NCBI GenBank assembly: GCA_052090825.1 | Contig: JBQDBK010000001.1 | Span: 62,001-126,000 of the forward strand | DNA length: 64,000 bases | Direction of reading: 5' to 3' | Source: JBQDBK01 sp052090825 | GTDB taxonomy: Bacteria; Bacillota; Clostridia; Tissierellales; Peptoniphilaceae | Shown: positions 26,005 through 34,766 of the stretch, in pieces | Layout: each line of letters opens with the position of its first letter | How positions within the stretch are numbered: the stretch's first letter is position 1 | Position numbers and translations under genes: made by a program | Notes under the pieces: model-generated | Told to the model about the DNA's origin: nothing | Databases searched by the model: none | Seen by the model: only the letters and a program-made list of their open reading frames with translations

Positions 26005-27320
26005 TCTTTACCGCCTCTATTAGATAAACTTAATACCAAAGGAACTCCATCAAAACTATAGGACTGTCTAATTTGATTTTCTAAGTATCTCAAGTAAGAA
26101 AAATGGAAAAGTTCTTTATCATTAACCGATAATAAAAATTTAGGTGGTCTAACAGATACTTGAGACCCATAATATAATTTACCTCTTTTGCCTTTATCTG
26201 AAGGAGGTTGGTTCATAAGAACTGCCTTGTTTAATATATCATTTAAAACGCCTGTCTTTATTCTGTGATTATAATTATTGTTTACTATTGAAATTAATTC
26301 TAATAACCTTGGTATTCTTTGACCTGTTAAAGCTGATATAAAAATAATTGGTGCATAGTTTATAAACGGAAGCCTTTTTCGAACTTCTGCTTCAAATTTT
26401 TTCATTGTTGAATTATCTTTTTCAATAAGGTCCCACTTATTAACAGCTATAATAATTGCTCTATTATTATCATGTGCATATCCAACTATTTTAGAATCTT
26501 GTTCGGACACACCTTGATCAGCATCTATAACCAAAACACATACGCTAGATCTTTCAATCGCTGTAAGAGTTCTTATAACAGAATATCTTTCAATCGATTC
26601 ATTTATTTTTTTCTTTTTTCTCAATCCAGCAGTATCTACAAATACATAGTCATCATCATTAAATCTAAACTTGGAATCTATAGAGTCTCTTGTAGTTCCT
26701 GGGATATTTGTTACAATAGATCGATTTTCTCCTATTATATGATTTATTAAGGATGATTTACCTACATTCGGTTTTCCTATAAAACTAACTCTAATATCAT
26801 CATTAAAATCTTCTTCATTTGAAATATTAAAATCAACAATTACTTCATCTAAGAGATCTCCTATTCCATTTCCTTGTTCAGAGCTAATTGATATTGGCTC
26901 TCCTAAACCTAACTCATAAAAATCATATAAGTTATTTTTAGCAGCTTTTGAGTCAAATTTGTTCACTGCTAAAATTACTTTTTTTTCTGTTTTTCTTAAA
27001 TAATTTGCGATTTCTCTATCGCTAGACACTACTCCTCTAACTCCATCTGTTAAAAATATTATAACATCACTCATATCTAAGGCTAAATCAACTTGAGCTT
27101 TTATATTAGAACTAAAAATATCTTCATCTTTTAAATCTAATCCACCTGTATCAACAAGTAGAAAGTGTCTGTTAAGCCAACTAGCATCAGCGTAAATCCT
27201 ATCCCTAGTTACTCCTGGAGTATCTTCAGTTATAGAAATTTTTTTTCCAACAATTTTATTAAAAAGCGTGGATTTCCCTACATTAGGTGTTCCAATTATT
27301 GAAACTATAGGCTTCTCCAT
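26001..27320 (-). CDS. der: ribosome-assembly GTPase Der (EngA)
   Basis: 439 residues with two tandem GTPase domains: G1 GTPNVGKSTLF, DTGG and NKFD in the first half; GKPNVGKSSLI, DTAGLRKK and NKWD in the second; then a C-terminal KH-like domain. It acts in 50S maturation. The start is the ATG after AGAGGTGG; a longer frame up to 27380 would cover the promoter. First gene of the operon running to pyrR. Confidence 0.96.
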   Translation of the reverse strand: MEKPIVSIIGTPNVGKSTLFNKIVGKKISITEDTPGVTRDRIYADASWLNRHFLLVDTGGLDLKDEDIFSSNIKAQVDLALDMSDVIIFLTDGVRGVVSSDREIANYLRKTEKKVILAVNKFDSKAAKNNLYDFYELGLGEPISISSEQGNGIGDLLDEVIVDFNISNEEDFNDDIRVSFIGKPNVGKSSLINHIIGENRSIVTNIPGTTRDSIDSKFRFNDDDYVFVDTAGLRKKKKINESIERYSVIRTLTAIERSSVCVLVIDADQGVSEQDSKIVGYAHDNNRAIIIAVNKWDLIEKDNSTMKKFEAEVRKRLPFINYAPIIFISALTGQRIPRLLELISIVNNNYNHRIKTGVLNDILNKAVLMNQPPSDKGKRGKLYYGSQVSVRPPKFLLSVNDKELFHFSYLRYLENQIRQSYSFDGVPLVLSLSNRGGKE

Positions 27321-27351
27321 ACTACCACCTCTTTTCTCTTTATAGAAGTAT

Positions 27352-27380
27352 ATTATATCAAATGAATGTCCTACTTTCAA
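27352..27380 (-). promoter_or_regulatory. promoter of the der operon
   Basis: On the minus strand TTGAAA (27380-27375), 17-base spacer, TATAAT (27357-27352), 31 bases before the der start. Near-consensus, and back-to-back with the exporter promoter. Confidence 0.85.
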
Positions 27381-27389
27381 TTAATCTAA

Positions 27390-27418
27390 TTGTTAAATAC
27401 TTTTATTAATAGTATAAT
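27390..27418 (+). promoter_or_regulatory. promoter of the threonine/serine exporter genes
   Basis: TTGTTA at 27390-27395, 17-base spacer, TATAAT at 27413-27418, 22 bases before the first start. Confidence 0.8.
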
Positions 27419-27440
27419 ATAGTCGATTAGGAGAATTTTT

Positions 27441-28214
27441 ATGAATAAATTGTTAAAAAGTAAAAATGAAAGTAAAAGGCTTATGAATATAGCTATATAT
27501 GCTGGTGCTCTTCAAATTATAAATGGAGCAGAAATATATAGAGCAACTGATACTATTGAAAGAATATGCTCCTATTATTCTAATGCTTCAAATGTGGAAG
27601 CTTATGTTCTTCCTTCAGGAATTTTTTTATCAATTGAATTTCAAGGAGAAATTATAACTATATTTAGAAAAGTGTCACCTCCTTCTACCAATCTTTCAAA
27701 TATAGATAAAGTAAATACTTTCTCAAGAAATTTTGTAAAAGGGTATTATAATTTAGATCAAGCAATAGCAGAATTAGAATCAATACATAAGTCTTCTAAA
27801 CCTAAAGAATTTAAAATTAATCTAGCAGCAGGTTGTGCTGGCGCTTTTTTTTCATTACTATTTGGAGGAAATTTAAAAGATTTTTTTTCAGCCTTTATTA
27901 TAACTTCTATTATGTCCTATATTTTAAATAGAGCTCATTATTTTAAATTTAGTTTTGTTGTTAATAATTTTATTGGATCTTTTGTTGTAAGTTTATTAGC
28001 TATACTTTTTACTAAATACAGTGTAGGTACTAGTCATGATATGATAGTTATAGGTTCAATAATGATATTAGTCCCAGGTATCTCTGCTACCAATGCTATC
28101 AGAGATATTATGAATGAAGATTTTTTATCTGGGGTTATAGGGCTAACAAAAGCTGTATTTATATCGCTTTCAATAGCCCTAGGTGTTGGAATTGTATTAA
28201 GATTCTTTAAGTGA
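27441..28214 (+). CDS. threonine/serine exporter ThrE family, large subunit
   Basis: 257 residues of the DUF1212/YjjP type. A cytosolic N-terminal half (MNIAIYAGALQIINGAEIYRATDTIERIC) is followed by about five membrane segments from residue 135, including LAAGCAGAFFSLLFGG and the conserved IMILVPGISATNAIRDIMNEDFLSG. In ThrE this half pairs with a short membrane half, here encoded seven bases downstream. Export of Thr/Ser or other small metabolites is inferred from the family. Confidence 0.85.
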   Translation: MNKLLKSKNESKRLMNIAIYAGALQIINGAEIYRATDTIERICSYYSNASNVEAYVLPSGIFLSIEFQGEIITIFRKVSPPSTNLSNIDKVNTFSRNFVKGYYNLDQAIAELESIHKSSKPKEFKINLAAGCAGAFFSLLFGGNLKDFFSAFIITSIMSYILNRAHYFKFSFVVNNFIGSFVVSLLAILFTKYSVGTSHDMIVIGSIMILVPGISATNAIRDIMNEDFLSGVIGLTKAVFISLSIALGVGIVLRFFK

Positions 28215-28221
28215 GGTTATA

Positions 28222-28683
28222 ATGTTCTATTTAAGTCAATTTTTTATCGCTGCTTTTGCCACAATGGGTTTTTTATTTTATTTTAATTGTCCTAGAAAAG
28301 CTATACCTATTTCTTGTTTTTTTAGTGGCTTAGCTTGGCTAATATATAAGATAATTATTTTAAAATACTCAAATTACTTTCTAGCAGGATTTACTTCTGC
28401 TTTTATATTAGGGCTAATAGGCGAATCAGCAGCTAGAATTTTAAAAAAACCAGCTACAATATTTATACTACCTGGACTTATTCCAATGGTTCCAGGCGCA
28501 GGTATGTATTATTCTATGTATTATTTAATATATGAAGATTATTCAAGCTTTCAAAATGTTGCTATAGAAACATTTTATATTTCATCTTCACTTGCCATTG
28601 GAATAGTTGCGTCTTCCGCATTTACTAAATTTATTAAAATTCTAACCAGAACAAATAAAATAAAAAAGTATAGATATAAATAA
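28222..28683 (+). CDS. threonine/serine exporter ThrE family, small subunit
   Basis: 153 residues of the ThrE_2/DUF3815 (YjjB) type, almost wholly membrane: four to five segments with AFATMGFLFYFNCPRKAIP and the conserved ILPGLIPMVPGAGMYY. It forms the second half of the exporter with the preceding gene. Confidence 0.85.
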   Translation: MFYLSQFFIAAFATMGFLFYFNCPRKAIPISCFFSGLAWLIYKIIILKYSNYFLAGFTSAFILGLIGESAARILKKPATIFILPGLIPMVPGAGMYYSMYYLIYEDYSSFQNVAIETFYISSSLAIGIVASSAFTKFIKILTRTNKIKKYRYK

Positions 28684-28717
28684 TGTTAATTTATACTTAT
28701 GAAAGTAAAAAACACTA

Positions 28718-28739
28718 GGAATTCTTAATTAGGAATTCC
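28718..28739 (+). terminator. weak hairpin after the exporter genes
   Basis: 7-bp arms GGAATTC/GAATTCC (28718-28724 and 28733-28739) followed by ATTTT. Position suits a terminator but the stem is short. The stretch 28740-28926 shows nothing else. Confidence 0.4.
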
Positions 28740-28926
28740 ATTTTAAAAATATAAAGTTCCAATAAATCCATATTATTTACTTTTTGAAAATCAGATCTAA
28801 AAATTCAACTTAAATATTCTTTATTTAATAAACTATGCTTATTTTTACTTATAAAAATTTAGATCTATATTATACATAGTAAAAGCTATCTAAAAGTGCT
28901 AGCATTTCACTTAAACTATTTTTAAC

Positions 28927-29266
28927 TTACTTACAAACAACATTAGTCGCAAGCTCAATTTTCTCAAATACTACCACAACTACATATTCTTCTTTAAAAT
29001 AATTAAAAGCTCCTTTTGCTTCAATTGCACATACTGTTGGTGCTCTCACAACAACAGTGTAATATGGATCAGATCCTCCTCTAACTTTAAATGAATAAGA
29101 AGCTGGAAATCCTAATTTGAAAGCTGCTTTTCTAACAAATTCAAACAATGCCATGACACCATAAGTGGTATCCATACTTTCCATGCCTGGATGCAATTTA
29201 TAAGTAATTTTAGTTCCTTCTATAATGGTCTTATTTAAAATTTTTCGTCTAAAGAAAAACTAGCCA
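28927..29266 (-). pseudogene. frameshifted remnant of an unrecognised small protein
   Basis: An ATG at 29266-29264 opens MASFSLDEKF and stops. A one-base shift joins it to a frame reading ILNKTIIEGTKITYKLHPG and continuing about 95 codons to 28927 (with RGGSDPYYTVVVRAPTV and a very hydrophobic EEYVVVVVFEKIEL end). The joined product would be about 113 residues. The protein-like composition suggests a real gene broken by one base. The family is not recognised. It lies beside a dead IS200-type element. Confidence 0.45.
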
Positions 29267-29339
29267 TATATAAATTTTTAGAGAATTTACTATAATATAA
29301 TAATACATATTTTAAACATTGAATTAAAATAGTTAATAT

Positions 29340-30050
29340 GAAATCATAACCACCTGTTTTACGGGTGGTTTGCTCAGGGCTATAAGCCCTTGTTACCAAC
29401 CAGCGTCTCAAGGCGCTGGTTTTCACTTTGTTCAAACCTTATTGTTTTTGCCTCTTTAACTTAGCTCTAAAAGAGCTTTATATAATTTCTATTTCTTAAA
29501 TGGATCTTCGTATTCTTTTACACTTAGCTTATCCATTGCTATATCATGTTGCTCTTGTTCTCTTATATATTTTGCTATTGTTGACTCATTTAATCCAACT
29601 GTACTTACATAATATCCTTCTGCCCAAAAATGCCTATTTCCAAATTTATATTTTAGATTTGCATGTCTATCAAACTTCATTAAAGCACTTTTCCCTTTTA
29701 AACATCCCATAAAACTTGATACTGATGTTTTTGGTTGGATACTTACAAGCATATGAACATGATCTGTCATTAAATGTCCTTCTATTATCTCTACTCCTTT
29801 ATATTTGCAAAGTAAACGTAGTATTTCTTCTAAACTTTCTCGGTATTGATTATATATTATTTTTCGTCTATACTTTGGTGTAAAGACTATATGATATTTG
29901 CATAACTATTTTGTATGCGATAATGAATTTGTCTTTTATGCCATAAAAATCACCTCTTAATTATCTTAGGTCTGAACAACTCTATTATAATAAATTGGTG
30001 GTTTTTTAGTATAACCTTCTGTCCCCTACCCGCATAGCGGGTAGTTTTTT
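29340..30050 (-). mobile_element. IS200/IS605-type insertion sequence, inactive
   Basis: About 0.7 kb with a leftward tnpA remnant. The 5' side has a hairpin of 8-bp arms (CTACCCGC at 30026-30033 with 30037-30044). The 3' side has a row of hairpins: 29348-29354/29364-29370, 29376-29381/29385-29390 and 29398-29405/29414-29421. Subterminal hairpins instead of terminal inverted repeats are the hallmark of this family. Exact ends cannot be fixed from this copy alone. Confidence 0.8.
29489..29944 (-). pseudogene. IS200-type transposase TnpA, inactivated by two nonsense codons
   Basis: Reading from ATG at 29944 (with AGAGGTG upstream) gives MA-stop-KTNSLSHTK-stop-LCKYHIVFTPKYRRK, then an uninterrupted frame to 29489. 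The stops are TAA at codon 3 and TAG at codon 13, where relatives have Trp. The Y1 transposase core is otherwise intact: the HUH pair in MTDHVHMLVS, FGNRHFWAEGYYVSTVG with the catalytic Tyr, and the closing KLSVKEYEDPFK. A 93-residue peptide from the internal Met remains but lacks the N-terminal strand. The element is recent but dead, unless an internal start suffices. Confidence 0.88.
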
Positions 30051-30081
30051 GTTTCGCTCGTTTCACGGGCTCAACTGACTA

Positions 30082-30141
30082 AAGTCAATAATCAAAAAGG
30101 CTATGAGTATTTTTACTCATAGCCTTTTTGATTATTGACTT
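30082..30141 (-). terminator. long hairpin downstream of nifJ
   Basis: 27-bp perfect arms (30082-30108 and 30115-30141) with a 6-base loop. It is the second of two hairpins behind nifJ, just outside the IS200-type element. Confidence 0.75.
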
Positions 30142-30172
30142 CTAGAATTATAGATTTTTAAAAGTCTAATCC

Positions 30173-30193
30173 AAAAAGTCATTATGACTTTTT
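30173..30193 (-). terminator. proximal terminator hairpin of nifJ
   Basis: 10-bp arms (30173-30182 and 30184-30193), A/T-run at both ends, eight bases past the nifJ stop. Confidence 0.65.
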
Positions 30194-30201
30194 TAATATT
30201 A

Positions 30202-33200
30202 TTATTCTTCTTCTCCACTCATTTTTAGATAATTATTGTATCTACTTTTAGCATTTTCTTCTGCTAATTCGTAAAGTTCCTCTGCTCTTTCAGGGAATAA
30301 TTTTTTAAGTGAAGTATATCTAATTTCACCATCTATGAAATCTCTAAATGGTTTTGAAGGAGTTTTTGAATCTAATATGAATGGATTTTTACCTTCTTTT
30401 TCTAACTCAGGATTAAATCTATATAGATGCCAGTATCCAGATTCAACTGCTCTTTTCTCTTCTTCTATTGAAACACCCATTCCTTTTTTAATACCATGAG
30501 ATATACAAGGGGCATAACAAATTATTAATGATGGTCCATCATAAGCTTCAGCTTCTTTAAGAACTTTTAGTGCGTGATTCTTGTCAGCTCCAATAGCTAT
30601 TTGAGCAACATATACATATCCGTAACTTGCTGCCATCATACCTAAATCTTTTTTCCTAGTTACTTTTCCTGCTGCTGCAAATTGAGCTATAGCTGCAGTT
30701 GGCGTTGCTTTAGAAGCTTGACCTCCAGTATTTGAATAAATTTCTGTATCTAATACTAATACATTTACATTTTCTCCAGAAGCAAGAACATGATCTAATC
30801 CACCGTAACCTATATCATAGGCCCATCCATCTCCACCGATAATCCACTGTGATTTTTTAATAAGGAACTTACTTAGTGATTTTAATTCTTTAATAATATT
30901 ATCAGCTTTTTCATTGTTAAATTCTTTTTCAAGTACATTTAATACTTTTGCTGTTGCGGCTTTAGATAGTTTATAATCTTCTTTATTTTCAATCCAATTA
31001 TTAAGAATATCATTAACTTCAGAATCTATATTTAAAGCCATAAATTCTTCCATTAAAATCTTAATTCTATCTCTAGTTTGAGTTTGAGATATAGCCATAC
31101 CATATCCATACTCGGCATTATCTTCAAATAAAGAGTTTGCCCATGAAGGTCCATTACCACAAGAGTCAGTGCAATATGGCATAGATGGAGCTGATCCTCC
31201 CCATATTGATGTACAACCAGTTGCATTAGCTATACTCATTCTATCCCCAAATAATTGGGTTACTAGTTTTACATAAGGAGTTTCTCCACAGCCTGCACAA
31301 GCACCTGAAAACTCTAAATATGGTTGGAAAAATTGAGAATTTTTTACATTATTTGGTTCAAATTCGTCTTGTTTTGACTCTATTGTCATAGCATAATCCC
31401 AATTTTTACTTTGAATTTCAAACTCTTTTTCAAATGGAACCATAACAAGTGCTTTTTCTTTAGCTGGACAAACTTGAGCACAATTTCCACATCCTGTACA
31501 ATCTAATGGTGATATTTGTATTCTATACTGATAATCTGTAGTTCCTTTTCCCATACCATTTTTAGTTTCAAAAGATTCTGGTGCATTTGCTTTTTCATCT
31601 TCATTTAACAAGAAAGGTCTTATTACTGCATGAGGACAAACTAAAGAGCATTGATTACATTGTATACAATTATCTATTTTCCATTCAGGAATATTTACTG
31701 CTATACCTCTTTTTTCATATCTAGAAGTTCCTGATGGAAATGTTCCATCTTCCATTCCTACAAAGGTAGATACAGGTAAATTATTTCCTTCTTGTCTATT
31801 AACTGGCACTAAAATGTCATTTATAAATTTAGGAGCACCTTCAATAACGTGATTATCATCATTAGTAGAACTACTCCAAGACTTAGGTACTTCAACTAAG
31901 TGTAAAGAATCTATACCAGCCTCCACAGCTTTATAGTTCATATTGACAATATTATCACCTTTAGATCCATAATCTTTTACTATAGCTTTCTTTAATAAAT
32001 CAACAGCTTCATCAATTGGCAATACTTTAGATAACTTAAAGAATGCAGCTTGCATTACCATGTTAGTTCTTCCACCTAAGCCAATTTCAGCAGCTATCTT
32101 TGTTGCATTTATAGTATAGAATTTTATTTCATTATCAGCTATATATTTTTTCATATTACCTGGTAAATTAGAATCTAAGGCTTCTTCAGACCAAGTAGTA
32201 TTTAATAAGAATGTTCCGCCTTTTCTTAATCCTTTTAATAAATCATATTGATATACATAAGATTGTTTAGAACAAGAAATAAAATCAGATTCTGCTAATA
32301 AATAAGTTGATGTAATTTTCTTATCTCCAAATCTTAAGTGAGACATTGTAACTCCACCAGATTTTTTAGAATCATAATCAAAGTATCCTTGAGCATACAT
32401 ATCTGTATTATCTCCAATAATTTTTATTGCAGATTTATTCGCTCCTACAGTACCATCTGAACCAAATCCCCAGAATTTACATCTTATTGTTCCTTCAGGT
32501 TCAGTAGTAATATTTTCTTCTATATTAAGCGAAAGATTTGTTATATCATCGTTTATTCCTATAGTAAAGTTATCTTTAGGTTTAGCTGAATCAAGATTCT
32601 TATATACAGCTAAAATTTGTGATGGATTTGTATCCTTTGAACCTAAACCATATCTTCCACCTACTATTAATGGAGTTTTTTCTTCATTATAAAATACACT
32701 CTTAACATCTAAATATAATGGTTCTCCTATAGAACCCTTTTCTTTAGTTCTATCTAGAACAGCAATTTTTTCAACAGTTTCAGGTATTGCTGCTAAGAAA
32801 TGTTCTCTTGAAAAAGGTCTATATAGATGAACTTTTAATAATCCAACTTTTTCTCCACTGTTATTTAAGTAATCTACAACCTCTTCGATTGTTTCAGTTA
32901 CAGAACCCATAGCTATAATTATTTTTTTAGCTTCTTTATCTCCATAATAATTGAATAAATTATATTCTCTACCTGTTAACTCAGAAATATCTTTCATATA
33001 TTTTTCAGTAATACCAATTAAGTCATTATAATACTTATTAGAAGATTCAACTCCTTGGAAATAAATATCAGGATTTTGTGCTGTTCCTCTTATTTTAGGA
33101 CTATTAGGATTTAAAGCTTTATTTTTAAATTCAGCTATTGCTTCTTTATCAACTAATTTTTCCAAATCATCATAGTCTAAAACTTCTATTTTTTGTACTT

Positions 33201-33735
33201 CGTGAGAAGTTCTAAATCCATCGAAGAAATGAGCAAAAGGAACCTTTCCTTCTATAGCAGATAGATGAGCTACAGCTGCCATATCCATTGCTTCTTGGAC
33301 TGAACCGGAAGCTAATAAAGCAAATCCTGTGGCACGTGCCGCCATAACATCTTGGTGATCTCCAAATATACTTAGAGCGTGAGAAGCTAGTGCACGAGCT
33401 GCAACATGAAATACTCCAGGTAATAATTCTCCTGCTATTTTATACATATTTGGAACCATAAGTAATAAACCTTGAGAAGCTGTAAACGTTGAAGTTAAAG
33501 AACCTGCTTGTAAAGCACCGTGTACGGAACCTGCTGCTCCGCCTTCCGATTGAAGTTCTTTTACCATTACTTCTTGTCCAAAAATATTTTTTCTTCCTTG
33601 TGCTGCCCAGGCATCAACATGTTCTGCCATTGGAGAAGATGGTGTTATAGGATATATGCAAGCTATATCTGAAAAAGCATAGGCAACGTGAGCTGCAGCT
33701 TCATTACCATCCATTGTTTTAAATTTTTTCCCCAT
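30202..33735 (-). CDS. nifJ: pyruvate:ferredoxin (flavodoxin) oxidoreductase
   Basis: 1177 residues, the full single-chain PFOR. Order: N-terminal pyrimidine-binding domain (YPITPSSPMAEH, residues 30-41); gamma domain with GFGSDGTVGANKSAIKI; two 4Fe-4S clusters in CIQCNQCSLVCPH and CTGCGNCAQVCP; then the TPP domain with SGACAGCGETPY, GGDGWAYDIGYGGLDHVLASG and LDTEIYSNTGGQ. It turns pyruvate and CoA into acetyl-CoA, CO2 and reduced ferredoxin, the central oxidative step of anaerobic fermentation. The start is the ATG after GGGGGGA; an earlier in-frame ATG overlaps that site. Confidence 0.97.
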   Translation of the reverse strand: MGKKFKTMDGNEAAAHVAYAFSDIACIYPITPSSPMAEHVDAWAAQGRKNIFGQEVMVKELQSEGGAAGSVHGALQAGSLTSTFTASQGLLLMVPNMYKIAGELLPGVFHVAARALASHALSIFGDHQDVMAARATGFALLASGSVQEAMDMAAVAHLSAIEGKVPFAHFFDGFRTSHEVQKIEVLDYDDLEKLVDKEAIAEFKNKALNPNSPKIRGTAQNPDIYFQGVESSNKYYNDLIGITEKYMKDISELTGREYNLFNYYGDKEAKKIIIAMGSVTETIEEVVDYLNNSGEKVGLLKVHLYRPFSREHFLAAIPETVEKIAVLDRTKEKGSIGEPLYLDVKSVFYNEEKTPLIVGGRYGLGSKDTNPSQILAVYKNLDSAKPKDNFTIGINDDITNLSLNIEENITTEPEGTIRCKFWGFGSDGTVGANKSAIKIIGDNTDMYAQGYFDYDSKKSGGVTMSHLRFGDKKITSTYLLAESDFISCSKQSYVYQYDLLKGLRKGGTFLLNTTWSEEALDSNLPGNMKKYIADNEIKFYTINATKIAAEIGLGGRTNMVMQAAFFKLSKVLPIDEAVDLLKKAIVKDYGSKGDNIVNMNYKAVEAGIDSLHLVEVPKSWSSSTNDDNHVIEGAPKFINDILVPVNRQEGNNLPVSTFVGMEDGTFPSGTSRYEKRGIAVNIPEWKIDNCIQCNQCSLVCPHAVIRPFLLNEDEKANAPESFETKNGMGKGTTDYQYRIQISPLDCTGCGNCAQVCPAKEKALVMVPFEKEFEIQSKNWDYAMTIESKQDEFEPNNVKNSQFFQPYLEFSGACAGCGETPYVKLVTQLFGDRMSIANATGCTSIWGGSAPSMPYCTDSCGNGPSWANSLFEDNAEYGYGMAISQTQTRDRIKILMEEFMALNIDSEVNDILNNWIENKEDYKLSKAATAKVLNVLEKEFNNEKADNIIKELKSLSKFLIKKSQWIIGGDGWAYDIGYGGLDHVLASGENVNVLVLDTEIYSNTGGQASKATPTAAIAQFAAAGKVTRKKDLGMMAASYGYVYVAQIAIGADKNHALKVLKEAEAYDGPSLIICYAPCISHGIKKGMGVSIEEEKRAVESGYWHLYRFNPELEKEGKNPFILDSKTPSKPFRDFIDGEIRYTSLKKLFPERAEELYELAEENAKSRYNNYLKMSGEEE

Positions 33736-33836
33736 TAAAATTCCCCCCATTTATATAAATATAATTTTGTTTTCAACTTATATTATATATCTACTTAATA
33801 TGAATTACAAATAATTTAAACACATTAAATTTTCAT

Positions 33837-34766
33837 TTATAAAATTCTTTTATTCTTATTTAAACCAAAAATTCTATTATTTAACTCCACTGCTGCATTA
33901 TAACCCATTTCCTTTTGTTTGAAATTTTTAGTTGCAACTTCAATTATAAGGGCTGTGTGTCTACCCGGCTTTACAGGTATAGTAAATTTAACTATATTTT
34001 TTCCCAATATTTCTTCATAATCATTATCGAGTCCTAATCTTTCGTATTCTTTGTTTTGGTCCCAAGTTTCTAAGTTGACTATCATTTCTATTTCTTTACT
34101 CTCCATTACAAATCCTATTCCAAATAGTCTTTGTACATCAATTATCCCCACTCCTCTTATTTCCATAAAGTATTTAGTTATTGGAGGAGATGCACCTATT
34201 AACCTATCATCAATTTTTTTTATAATTACTGAATCATCTGAGATTAATTTGGAACCTTTAGATATCAAGTCTAAGGCAGTCTCAGATTTTCCAATTCCAC
34301 TTTTACCTGTTATTAATACGCCTACACCATATACATCTAATAATACCCCGTGTTTTCTCATACTTGGAGCAAGTTCATATTCGTAGTAATTTTGAAATTT
34401 ACCTGCAAATTTAGAAAAAGATTTCTTAGTTTTTAGCAAAGTTATATCATGTTTTTTAGCGAGTTCGATTATAATTTTATCTACAGAATAATCTTTAAAA
34501 AATAAAACAGCTGGTAATGAATGTTTAAAAATACTTTCAAAAGATTTAATTTTATTTTCATAATCCAATCTTTCTAAATATCCAGATTCATCATCATTTA
34601 TTATTAATAAGCTATCCTTAGAAAATGTTTTATTATAGCCAATTAATTGTAGTCCAGGGCTAATTAAGTCTGGAGATGAAATTTCTATATTCTTATAATC
34701 TGATGACTCATTAATAATCTCTAATGATAAATCTTCTACTAACTTTTTTAATTTTATACTATCCAT
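33837..34766 (-). CDS. hprK: HPr kinase/phosphorylase
   Basis: 309 residues. The Walker A is ITGKSGIGKSETALDLI (about 150-166); SDDSVII, the catalytic-site MEIRGVGIIDV and IPVKPGRHTALIIEVA are all diagnostic. The N-terminal domain has the LISPGLQLIGY segment. It phosphorylates HPr on Ser46 and so drives carbon catabolite control. It overlaps the end of uvrC by eight bases, as last gene of a leftward set aminopeptidase P-uvrC-hprK. No HPr or CcpA gene is in the window. Confidence 0.95.
   Translation of the reverse strand: MDSIKLKKLVEDLSLEIINESSDYKNIEISSPDLISPGLQLIGYNKTFSKDSLLIINDDESGYLERLDYENKIKSFESIFKHSLPAVLFFKDYSVDKIIIELAKKHDITLLKTKKSFSKFAGKFQNYYEYELAPSMRKHGVLLDVYGVGVLITGKSGIGKSETALDLISKGSKLISDDSVIIKKIDDRLIGASPPITKYFMEIRGVGIIDVQRLFGIGFVMESKEIEMIVNLETWDQNKEYERLGLDNDYEEILGKNIVKFTIPVKPGRHTALIIEVATKNFKQKEMGYNAAVELNNRIFGLNKNKRIL

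Noticed and set aside
29235..29435. 66-residue minus-strand frame beside the IS200-type element
   Set aside because: It reads through the IS hairpins; only its last ten codons (MASFSLDEKF) look like part of a real, frameshifted gene.
29500..29712. 70-residue plus-strand frame over tnpA
   Set aside because: Hydrophobic antisense shadow of the transposase.
34051..34386. 111-residue plus-strand frame over hprK
   Set aside because: Antisense to a strongly conserved gene, with no translation signal.
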